Below, in pieces: positions 13,130 through 23,300 of a stretch of DNA of 64,000 bases. The stretch spans positions 98,605,971 through 98,669,970 of the forward strand of contig NC_084761.1 of the NCBI RefSeq assembly GCF_028858725.1, given 5' to 3'. Under the pieces are notes generated by a model that did no database searches, was not told where the DNA came from, and was given only the letters and a program-made list of their open reading frames with translations. The position numbers and the translations under genes were made by a program. How positions within the stretch are numbered: position 1 is the first letter of the stretch; each line of letters starts with the position of its first letter. The stretch is from Colius striatus (Eukaryota; Chordata; Aves; Coliiformes; Coliidae).

Positions 13130-14760
13130 AGGATGAGGCCGGCGGGCTGCTGCATGGCAACAAGGCCCAGCGGAGGGCCCGCGGTGTTCGTGGGGAGACA
13201 GGCAGAGGGAGCTGTGAAGGAGGAAAACGGCAGCGAGAAACAGTCCGGGCTCAGGCTGCAAAGGAGGAGGAGGCGGCTGCCAGTGCTCGCCCTCCCTCCT
13301 TCCCTCCATCCCTCCCTCGCCATGCACAGCCACCCCTAAGCCCCTCGGCGCCCCGGGGACCCTCCATCCCCAGGGTGCCCAACAGCCCTCGCCCTCCCGC
13401 CATCCCCGCTTTCGGCCTCAGCTCCCTTCCTCCTCCTCCTCCTCCTCCTCCTCCCCCTCCTCCTCCCGCAGCCACCACCCTCCCTCTTCCCCAGGGCCTG
13501 GCTGGCATGGAGGTGCTGGCCGCAGGGAGCCGGATGCTTCCCGCGGTTGCTGCCTCCTCCCCGGGCTGCATCCCTCCCGCTCGCCATCCCTCCCCGCCGA
13601 CAAAGCCCTGAGCAGCTCAGCATCCTCCTCCTTTGTGCACCGGAGCGGGTGTGCGTGCTCCATCCCCCCCTCGCCGGCTCCCCAGCCCCCTCCTCCCGCC
13701 CCCAGCCCGTAGCCCCCCGGCTCGCTCGGCGGTGGCGAGCGGGGAAGCGGGAGCGATGCTGCTGCCCGCGCCGGAGGAGCCAAGCGCGGGAGGCCGGCGC
13801 CGACAAGCAGGTACGGGGAGAAGCGGGATGATGTGCCGGGAGGAGGTGGCTCGTCCCCAGGCTGCTCCTCGCCCACGGTCCTCAAGGGAGCAAAGGGAAA
13901 GGGGGGGGACGCGGCGGGGACAAAGCCGGGAGGTGAGGAGGGACCCCACCGCTTCGTGCTCGAGGAGCTAGGGAGGAAGAGGAGGAGGTGGGGAAGGGGG
14001 ATGCTAAATGCACGTCGGCTTCTCGTGCCCACCTCCTGCAAGCCCCCAGCGCCTCACCCCCAGCCTCCATCACCCAGCGCTGCCATCGCAGCCTCAGCCG
14101 GGGCAGGGCGGGCAGCAGCGGGCACACGGCCCCGGCAGCATCCACCGCGCCTCTTCCTCACCCTACCCCCCCTTCCCTCTTCAACCAGCCTCCTTAGCCT
14201 CCTGCTAATTCATCTGGGGGTTTTTTGGGGCAGGAAAAGCTGTGAAACGATGCGAAGCAAGGCTCCTTGCTGACGGCTCGCGGGTAGCGGTGGGTGAGGG
14301 ATGCTGCCCGGGGAGGGATGGGGCGGGCGGCAGCGCTGCCCGGCTCCGGGCGCCCGCGGGCTTCATCAGCCTGGCCGCCGTAGTAATGCCTCCGCTCATC
14401 ATCCCCTTCAATCCTCGCCCTTGCCGTGGGAGGAGGAGGCGGCTGGGAGGTTTTGATGGCCAAGGTAGGACACAGCCGAGACGGGAACGGGGGAGATCAG
14501 TGCGTTCCCACCCGGATCCTGCCGTGGTTTGTGGCTGGGGACCAGGGAGCGAGGCTGCTGGGGTACCCCCGGAGGGATCCAGGCCGGAGGGAGCGGCCCC
14601 ACGGTGCTGTGGCCCCATCCCTACGGCAGAAAAGCGCTTTCTCATCACCCCGGCAGCAGCCGAAGTTGCCGGCGGTGCTTTGTGTTTGCCGGGTTTCAGC
14701 CGGGCTGCTGCTCGCCCAGGGAGGGTAAAGGGCTGCGGCGGGGGAGGGAGCGTTTTGTAA
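13130..14760 (+). promoter_or_regulatory. CpG island, probable FBXO41 promoter and non-coding first exon
   Basis: A CpG-dense, repeat-free stretch lies 2.6-4.3 kb upstream of the FBXO41 start. A strong donor AAGCAG/GTACGG sits at 13810/13811, and a pyrimidine-rich acceptor CTCTTCCAG/CTCCCGG lies at 17234/17235, just before the coding start. I infer a 5'UTR exon ending at 13810 spliced to 17235. Its 5' end is not defined by sequence. A TCC microsatellite (13427-13468) lies inside the island. Confidence 0.55.
13427..13468. repeat. (TCC)n microsatellite
   Basis: About 14 TCC/CTC triplets with a few C insertions, inside the CpG island. It could lie in the FBXO41 leader or just upstream of it. 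Confidence 0.9.
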
Positions 14761-15565
14761 CCACCCCAAAATACATCTGGGCGGCTCCAGGAATCCTCCC
14801 AGCACCTCTTAGGGGTTATCTGGGGATGTTTTTTTCGGCATGGATGTCTTGCCTTTACTGATTTTTGCCGAGGAAAAATGGTTTCCCGGCCCTCGTGGCC
14901 TTCCAAGGGGGTGCTGAGCCCTCAGCCCTGGCAACAAGCGTGGGTGGAGGGGGCACTGGTGTGGTTGTGGGGTGCAGGAGAGGCTCAGAGGGGTTTTAGG
15001 GTGGTGGGAAGAGTCACCTTCTGGGGTATTGCACAGGGATGCTCCCACCCACTGCTGCCCTCGCTGCTTTGGGGTGAAAGCATCACCAAAATGCCCCTGG
15101 ATGAATGCTCAGACCACCCAGGCTGGAAGAGACCACGGTGACTTCCCAGGCTGGATTTTTGCTGGCTTACCCCATTTCACAAAGGAGGGGCTTTTCCCCT
15201 CCTACCCCTGCCATGATGTCTTGGGGGATTTCATGAGTGGGGGATAAACCAGGTGCCCACAGGGACCTTCACTTGCTGAGGGACAGGAAGCCACCGTGTC
15301 CTCTGCATCACCATCCCCGATGGGGATCTCTGATGAGAAGTAACTCTCGGGGATGGATCCTGCTGCCAGGCTGCACAGGCTGATCTGGCAGGACTGGGTC
15401 ATCCTTTGCTTGGAGAAAGTGGCTCCAGCACCCCCATCCCAGACACAGGCATGCTCTGGGGGCCTGGAGACCCCTGGCACTACAGGGGCTCGTTGGATTG
15501 ATGACTGGGCAAACTCAGGGTGGATGGAGGAGGTTGTTCACCTTCCTGATGGCTGTACTGCTCCC
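14760..15565. other. Intergenic or FBXO41 5' intron DNA, nothing recognised
   Basis: Unique sequence between the CpG island and a minisatellite. If the inferred first exon is right, this lies in intron 1 of FBXO41. Confidence 0.45.
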
Positions 15566-16452
15566 AAATAGTTGTCAACCTTCCCAATGGTTGTGTACCT
15601 TCCCAAGGAGTGAGGGACCTTCCCAAAGGTTATGGATCTTCCCACCTTTCCAAGAGTCACACACCTTTCCAAGGGCTGTGAGTCTTCCCAAGGGTTGTGA
15701 GTCTTCCCAAGGGTTGTGAGTCTTCCCAAAGGCTGTGGATCTTCCAAGGGCTGTGAGTCTCCCCAAGGGTTGTGGGTCTTCCCGAAGTCTGTGAATCTTC
15801 CCAAGGGTTGTGAGGCTTCCCAAGGGTTGTGGGTCATCCCAAAGGCTGTGGATCTTCCAAGGGTTGTGAGGCTTCCCAAGGGTTGTGGATCTTCCCAAAG
15901 GCTGTAGATCTTCCAAGGGTTGTGAGTCTTCCCAAGGGTTGTGGGTCTTCCCAAAGGCTGTGGATCTTCCAAGGGTTGTGAGGCTTCCCAAGGGTTGTGG
16001 GTCATCCCAAAGGCTGTGGATCTTCCAAGGGTTGTGAGTCTTCCCAAGGGTTGTGGGTCTTCCCAAAGGCTGTGGATCTTCCAAGGGCTGTGAGTCTCCC
16101 CAAGGGTTGTGGGTCTTCCCGAAGGCTGTGGATCTTCCCAAGGGTTGTGAGGCTTCCCAAGGGTTGTGGGTCTTCCCAAAGGCTGTGGATCTTCCCAAGG
16201 GTTGTGAGGCTTCCCAAGGGTTGTGGATCTTCCCAAAGGCTGTAGATCTTCCAAGGGTTGTGAGTCTTCCCAAGGGTTGTGGGTCTTCCCAAAGGCTGTG
16301 GATCTTCCAAGGGCTGTGCACATCCCCAAGGGTCATGGGTCTTCCCAAGGGTTGGAGATCCTCCCAAGGGCTGTGTACATTTGCAAAGGCTGTGAACTGT
16401 CCTGAGGGTTGTTCACCTTCTTGAGCACTGTGCATCCTCCCAAGTGTTGTGC
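15565..16452. repeat. 18/19-bp minisatellite with a higher-order pattern
   Basis: The array alternates related units: CTTCCCAAGGGTTGTGGGT (19), CTTCCCAAAGGCTGTGGAT (19) and CTTCCAAGGGTTGTGAG-type (18). Around 47 units are present. The sub-units follow one another in recurring three- to four-unit sets, so amplification acted on multi-unit blocks. Both ends decay into diverged units. Long open frames on the minus strand (GKTHNPWEDPQPLGR-like) are repeat artefacts. Confidence 0.93.
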
Positions 16453-16454
16453 AT

Positions 16455-16785
16455 GAGCGGCAGGAACATGGGAAGGGAGGATGGTGGCAGAGAAGGGACC
16501 AAGAAGCAGGGCCAAGGAGGGATTGGAAAAGAGGAGGCTGAGAGCAGACATGGTCAGTCTCTACAGCTACCTGAAATGAGGTTGTAGAGAGGTGGAGGTC
16601 AGTCTCTGCTCTCAAATAATGAGTGATAGGACAAGAGGAACTGGTCTTGAGTTGCCCCAGGGGAGGTTGAGGTTGGAAATGAGGGAGAACTTTATCCCTG
16701 AGAGGGCTGTCAGACACTGTCCCAGGTTGCTGGAGGAGTGCCCATCCCTGGAGGGATCCCAAAGCCCTGGGGCTGAGGTGCTGAG
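16455..16785 (+). mobile_element. CR1 LINE fragment
   Basis: Plus-strand CR1 with the segments AGGAGGCTGAGAGCAGACAT, GATAGGACAAGAGGAACTGG, GCCCCAGGGGAGGTTGAGGT and CCCTGGAGGGATCCCAAAGC. It stops abruptly at an 18-bp minisatellite without a normal CR1 tail. Confidence 0.85.
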
Positions 16786-17165
16786 AGAGAGCATAGGGGT
16801 AATGCTGGAGATGGGCATGATGCTGGGGATGGGGGATGATGCTGGGGATGGGACTGATGCTGGAGATGCGCTTCTGCATCCTGCTTGAGGATGGCCTCAC
16901 CTCAGAGTGCAGCTGCTGCTGGGTGGGTTACTGAGGCCATTAATGGCCTCAAGTTGCCCCAGGGGAGGCTGAGGTTGGAGCTGAGGCAGAACTGTTTCCC
17001 TGAGAGGGGTGTCAGCCCTGTGCCAGGCTGCCCAGGGAGCTGGGGGAGTGCCCAGCCCTGGAGGGATCCCAAAGCCGTGGAGCTGAGGTGCTGAGGCCGT
17101 GGGTCAGTACTGGGCTGGGCAGGGTGAGGGCAGGGCTGGGACTGCAGCAGCTTCAAGGGCTTTTC
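16786..17165 (+). repeat. Duplicated block: 18-bp array, unique spacer and CR1
   Basis: This block holds about four 18-bp units (TGATGCTGGGGATGGGG type, 16798-16868), then the spacer CTTCTGCATCCTGCTTGAGG and CTCAGAGTGCAGCTGCTGCT, then CR1 sequence. The same order of parts occurs at 20724-21127 in an FBXO41 intron, with small differences. The spacer is not CR1, so the two blocks are copies of one segment and not independent insertions. Confidence 0.85.
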
Positions 17166-17190
17166 CACTCCTGTGATTCTACGGCTTCCG
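16945..17190 (+). mobile_element. CR1 LINE 3' fragment just upstream of FBXO41 exon
   Basis: Plus-strand CR1 running from GCCTCAAGTTGCCCCAGGGG to the tail GGGCTTTTCCACTCCTGTGA followed by TTCTACGG. The tail ends about 44 bp before the inferred splice acceptor at 17234. Confidence 0.88.
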
Positions 17191-17306
17191 AGGGCTGGCC
17201 ACCCCTGTATCTCTAACCCCCCTGTCTCTTCCAGCTCCCGGCACCAGCCTCTGCTGACACCCTCCCCTGGCTCAGCAGCCCTTCCCTGGCAGCCTCCCTC
17301 CCCGCC

Positions 17307-17380
17307 ATGCCCCAGCAGCTCGGCAGCCTCCGCAGCCGCCGCGGCCGCGCGTCCCGCCCGGTGCCCGCGCCATGAGCTGA
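17307..17380 (+). promoter_or_regulatory. Two overlapping short upstream ORFs in the FBXO41 leader
   Basis: An ATG at 17307 opens 22 codons and stops at TGA 17373-17375, in the same frame as the main start at 17394. A second ATG at 17372 overlaps that stop (ATGA) and makes the two-codon ORF ATG AGC TGA ending at 17380. Both ATGs have a purine at -3. Such leaders are known to lower or gate translation of the main frame; the effect here is inferred. Confidence 0.7.
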
Positions 17381-17393
17381 GCCGAGCGGCGCC

Positions 17394-20300
17394 ATGGCCT
17401 CGCTGGACCTGCCCTACCGCTGCCCTCGCTGCGGGGAGCACAAGCGCTTCCGCAGCCTGTCCTCGCTGCGGGCGCACCTGGAGTACAACCACACCTACGA
17501 GACCCTCTACGTCCTCTCCAAGACCAACAGCATCTGCGACGCCGCCGTCTTCCCCCTGGCCGCCGACGGGGCGCTGCTGACGCCGGCCGCCCGCCGCGAT
17601 TACTTTGAGAGCACGTCCTTCCAGGGCAAGGACCAGCGCTTCTCCTGCGACCTCGTGCCGGCCGAGGAGCTGGAGCCGGCCCCGTCCTCCTCCCCTTCGC
17701 CCCGTTATGTCCACGAGATCGAGATCCCGCTGAGCGACATCTTCACGCGGGGCAAGGCCGTGGCGCAGGGCCCGGCGCCGCCGGCCGCCGTGGACTCGGC
17801 CTACGAGGAAGGTTTGGCCCGCTTGAAGATCAGGGCCTTTGAGAAGCTGGAGGTGGACAAGAGGCTGGAGAAGCTGACGGAGGAGGTGGAGCAGAAGATC
17901 GCCTCGCAGGTGGGACGGCTCCAGGTGGAGCTGGACCGCAAGAGCTTGGAGCTGGAGAAGGCCAAGCAGGAGAGCCTGAGGCTCAGCCAGGAGAAGCAGG
18001 AGCTGGAGGACAGGGCGTCGGAACTGTCCCGCCAGGTGGATGTGAGCGTGGAGATGTTGGCGTCCCTCAAGCAGGACCTGGTGCAGAAGGAGCAGGAGCT
18101 CACCCGCAAGCAACAGTGAGTCCTTTGCCTCTGTCTCTGTGCTGGCTGCAGGGTGGGGGGAAATCGGTCCCTGCTTCATCACCCAACATCACCATCGATG
18201 ATTCAGACCAAGTGCTGGGGCACCAGCGCCTTGGCAACACCCATTCTCTGCAGCAATGGAGGACAGGGCAAGAGGAAACGGGCTGGAGCTGCCCCAGGGG
18301 AGGTTGAGATTGGAGCTGAGGCAGAACTGTTTCCCTGAGAGGGGTGTCAGCCCTGTGCCAGGCTGCCCAGGGAGCTGGGGGAGTGCCCAGCCCTGGAGGG
18401 ACCCCAAAGCCGTGGTGCTGAGCTGCTGAGGGGTCAGTGCTGGGCTGGGCAGGGTGAGGGGAGAGATTTGACTCCAGGACCTTAAAAGTCCTTTCCAACC
18501 AAAACAATGATGTGCCACTTTCACTCTCCCCAGGACCAAAACATTCCCTGGGACAATTCCCAACCCTGCCAGCCCTGACCCGTTGTGCCCAGGGGAGGGG
18601 TTTTGCTCCCAGGCTCCGTTTGCTGTGCTGGGGATGTTTTTCCACGCAGTCCATGGGAAGCAGAGCGATGCAGGTGATAATCAGCAGCATCACCTTACAC
18701 CAGAGCCACATTTGCCTTCCAAATGCCCGTGTCCCTTGCCAGGAGCCTCCCAGAGCAGTGCCAAGGAGCTCAGGGGCTCAGCCTGACAGTGGCAGGGAGG
18801 GGCATTAATTGGTAATTAAAGGGTAATTAATAACCAGCAGCAGGAATGATGTCACTATGGCTGTGTGTAGTCGGGTGTGCATGGCTGGGTGTGCATGGTC
18901 AGGTGTGCATGGCTGGGTGTGCACACAGGTGTGCACAGTCAGTCAGGGTCTGCACAGTTGGATGTACATTTAGGTGTGCACGGCTATGTGTACGTTGTTG
19001 GGTGTGCATGGATGGCTGTGCACAGTCAGGTGTCTGTAGTTGGGTGTGCAGGGCTGTGTGTGAACACCAGACAGAGGTGCTGAGCTGTGTTCGTGCCTCT
19101 GCAAGTGAAGGTGTGAGAGTGGTTGTGTGTGTGTGTGTGCACCATGGATGATGCAGGTGTTGATTGACAGCGGCTGAACAGGAGCCAGCAGCATGCCCAG
19201 GAGGGTGAGAAGGCCAAGGGCAGCCTGGCTGGGATCAGCACTGGGGTGGCAGCAGGAGCAGGGCAGGGATTGTCCCCTGTGCTGGGCCCTGGGGAGGCTG
19301 CAGCTCCAGGGCTGTGCTCAGTTCTGGGCCCCTCACTCACTGCCACAGGGACACTGAGGGGCTGCAGCGTGGCCAGAGCCGGGCACAGAGCTGGGGAAGG
19401 GGCTGGAGCACAAGGGGCTGGGGAGGGGCTGAGGGAATGGGGGTGTTGAGCCTGGAGAAGAGGAGGCTGAGGGGAGACAGGAGCACTCTGACACTCCCTC
19501 ACAGGAGGCTGCAGGGAGCTGGAGGTTGGTTTCTGCTCCCAAGTAACAAGAGCGATAGAACAAGAAGAAATAGCCTCATTTTCCCCAGAGGAGGCTGAGG
19601 TTGGAGCTGAGGCAGAACTGTTTCCCTGAGAGGGGTGTCAGCCCCTGTGCCAGGCTGCCCAGGGAGCTGGGGGAGTGCCCAGCCCTGGAGGGATCCCAAA
19701 GCCGTGGAGCTGAGGTGCTGAGGGCCAGGGGTCAGTGCTGGGCTGGGCAGGGTGAGGGCATTGGTTAGGCTCAATGATCTGAAGGGTCTTCTCCAGCCCA
19801 ATTGATTCTGTGGTCACCCCTAGAACAATGTGGCCACACACACAACATGGTCCCTGCTTTGCTCTGAACCAGGAGCCATCTGGGCTGGCACAACCCTAAA
19901 TCAGGCTGTTAATGGAATGGTCTGGTTGCACACAAGCATCCTTGACCCCCAGCTATCCAGCTCTCAGGCAGGGATGGAGGTGCTTAGGGCTGGGTGTGAA
20001 AGGATGAGCTGTGACCCTCTCTGGTCCCTCCATGCAGGGAGGTGCTGCAGATCGACCAGTTCCTGAAGGAGACAGCAGCCCGCGAGGCCAACGCCAAGGT
20101 CCGGCTGCAGCACTTCATCGAGGAGCTGCTGGACCGGGCTGACAGGGCTGAGAAGCAGCTGCAGATCATCAGCAGCAGCTGTGGCACCACCCCCAACGGC
20201 AGCCTGGGCCGCTGCGGCACGCCGGGCACCAAGGCAGCCGGCCGGCCGGCACCTCCGCGGGCACAGGCACGGCACGGCGGCGGCTTCGCTGGTGGCTGCA

Positions 20301-23300
20301 AGGGGTTGGGCAGGGAGGTGTGGGGACCCCCAGCTCTCCTTCCCAGGGGGAAATGGAGAGTTGTAGGTGGGGGGATCCCAAAGAGAAGTTGCTTCTTGGT
20401 GGGCTTGTACTCCCATGGTGAGCACGGGGGTGATGCTGGAGATGGGGGTGATGCTGGAGATGGGGATGATGCTGGAGAGGGGGATGATGCTGGAGAGGGG
20501 GATGATGCTGGAGAGAGTGATGATGCTGGAGATGGGGCTGATGCTGGAGAGGGGGATGATGCTGGGGATGGGGGTGATGCTGGAGATGGGGATGATGCTG
20601 GGGATGGGGGATGATGCTGGAGATGGGAATGATGCTGGAGAAGGGGATGATGCTGGAGAGCATAGGGCTAATGCTGGAGATGGGAGTGATGCTGGAGATG
20701 GGAGTGATGCTGGGGATGGGGATGATGCTGGAGAGCATAGGGGTAATGCTGGAGATGGGAGTGATGCTGAAGATGGGGATGATGCTGGGGATGGGGGTGA
20801 TGCTGGGGATGGGGGTGATGCTGGAGATGCACTTCTGCATCCTGCTTGAGGATGGCCTCACCTCAGAGTGCAGCTGCTGCTGGCTGGTTTACTGAGGTCA
20901 TTAATGGCCTCAAGTTGCCCCAGGGGAGGCTGAGGTTGGAGCTGAGGCAGAACTGTTTCCCTGAGGGGGGGTGACAGCCCCTGTGCCAGGCTGCCCAGGG
21001 AGCTGGGGGAGTGCCCAGCCCTGGAGGGATCCCAAAGCCCTGGAGCTGAGGTGCTGAGGGCTGTGGGTCAGTGCTGGGCTGGGCAGGGTGAGGGGAGGGC
21101 TGGCACTGCAGCAGCTTCAAGGGCTTTTCCACCAGCCGGTTCTGTGACTCTACAATTGACCCTCTCTTGCACCACCACCATTTGTGTTTCACCATGCTGC
21201 CTCCTCTCCCCACAGAGAGACCGTCACCCGGGGCCAGGGGTGTCTGTGCACGGTCCCTACGGCGTGTCCAACCTCCGCTCCTCCTCCAGCACCGGGTGAG
21301 TCCCCCCCATCCTCTCCATCCCCCTCGGGTGAGGGGCTGCTGGGCAGGAGCCACCTCTGAGCATCCACATCCCACCCCCAGGGCCTCCAGCCGTGCCAAG
21401 GCCGTGTCGCAGAGCTCGGGCTGCTATGACAGCGACAGCGCGGAGCCGTGTCCCACCGACGACACGGCCGACGGGCAGCCCTACGCGGCACGGGACGGCG
21501 CCCGCGGCTCGGGGCTGCGCCGACAGGCCATCCAGAACTGGCACCGCCGGCCCTACCGCAACAGCACCGAGGGAGAGGAGGGAGACGTGTCCGACGTGGG
21601 CTCCCGCACCACCGAGTCAGAGGCCGAGGGCTGGGAGCAGGAGGCGCCGGGATGCGGAGCGGCACGGCCCGCGCGGCTGACGGGTGAGGCCGTGGGAGCA
21701 CGGGGAGGCTGAAGGGTGGGGGATGGAGGTGGCTCCTGGGGTCTGCCGACCTGCCGTGAGGTGAGGGAGCGCTGGCACAGGCTGCCCAGGGAGGGTGTGG
21801 AGGCTCCTTCCTTGGAGGGCTTCAAAACACACCTGGACACGTTCCTGGGTGAGCTGATCTAGGTGGGAGCTGCTTGTGCAGGGGGTTGCGCTGGATGAGC
21901 TCTGCAGGTCCCTTCCAACCCCATCACGTTGTGGTTCTATGGTGGGTTTCCCACAGCCAGGACCGAGGGGGCCGGGGGTAAGGCGAGCCGGCTGGAGAGG
22001 GGCAGCCCAGGCCACTCCAGCGAGGTGATCAGCCCTGAGATCCTCAAGATGAGGGCAGCTCTCTTCTGCATCTTCACCTACCTGGACACCAAGACCCTGC
22101 TGCGAGCGGCTGAGGTGTGCAAGGACTGGAAGTTCGTGGCCAGGCACCCGGCGGTGTGGACGCGGGTGCTGCTGGAGAACGCCAGGGTGTCCTCCAAGGT
22201 ACCAGGGCTGAGCACGGCCAGGGCACTGCCCTTTCCTCCAGAAGGGTGCAGGAGCTGGGCAAACACCTTGTGTCGGTTGCTGTGTCGTTGTGGTGGTGGG
22301 AATGTGGGTGCACACGGCTGTGTGCTCACTGTGGCGTGTTCACACGTGGGCAGCAGCTTGTGTGGTCTCTCCCCACCGTGATTTTGTGGCACATTCTTGT
22401 GTGACCTCGTCTGTGCATTGTCTTGTGTGTGTGTGTGAGTGCCTGTCTGCCTGGGGAGTGTGCACAGCTCTGCTCTAAGACAGCCAAGGATGGGTGGGTG
22501 ATGTGGGGTGTGCTGAAGGTGTCCCACTCAGTGACAGCCACCCCTGTCCTCACAGTTCCTGGCCATGCTGTCTCAGTGGTGCACACAGATGCACTCCCTC
22601 ACCCTCCAAAACCTCAAGCCACGCCAGCGAGGGAAGAAGGAGAGCAAGGAGGATTACATGAAGAGCACAAGGTGAGACCCACGTCCCTGGCACCCTCCTC
22701 TCACAGCTGGAGCCGCTGGTCCTCAGGGACAACGATGCTCCATGAGCCCAGTGTCTACTGATAGATGTTCATTGAACCACACAACCACTGCAGCTGTGAA
22801 AGCCCTTGAAGCTCCTGCAGTCCCAGCTCTCCCCTCACCCTGCCAAGCTCACCACTGACCCCTGGCCCTCAGCACCTCAGCTCCACAGCTTTGGGATCCC
22901 TCCAGGGATGGGGACTGCACCATGGCCCTGGGCAGCCTGGCACAGGGGTGACACCCCTCTCAGGGAACCAATTCTGCTTCAGCTCCAACCTCAACCTCCT
23001 CTGGGGAAAATGAGGCTATTTCTTCTTGTTCTATCGCTCTTGTTACTTGGGAGCAGAAACCAACCCCCAGCTCCCTGCAGCCTCCTGTCAGGGAGTGTCA
23101 GAGAGGGCTCCTGTGTCCCCTCAGGCTCCTCTTCTCCAGGCTCCACACCCCCATTCCCTCAGCCCCTGCCCAGCCCCTTGTGCTCCAGCCCCTTCCCCAG
23201 CTCTGTGCCCGGCTCTGGCCATGCTCCAGCCCCTCAGTGTCCCTGTGGCAGTGAGTGAGGGGCCCAGCACTGACACAGCCCTGGAGCTGCAGCCTCACAC

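Noticed and set aside
15538-16900. 441- and 263-codon minus-strand ORFs rich in GRPTTLGKTHNPW
   Set aside because: Minisatellite translation joined to antisense CR1; not a gene.
10620-17200. ALMS1 or another gene between EGR4 and FBXO41
   Set aside because: No reading frame resembling ALMS1 or any other protein is visible; in human, ALMS1 lies on the other side of EGR4.
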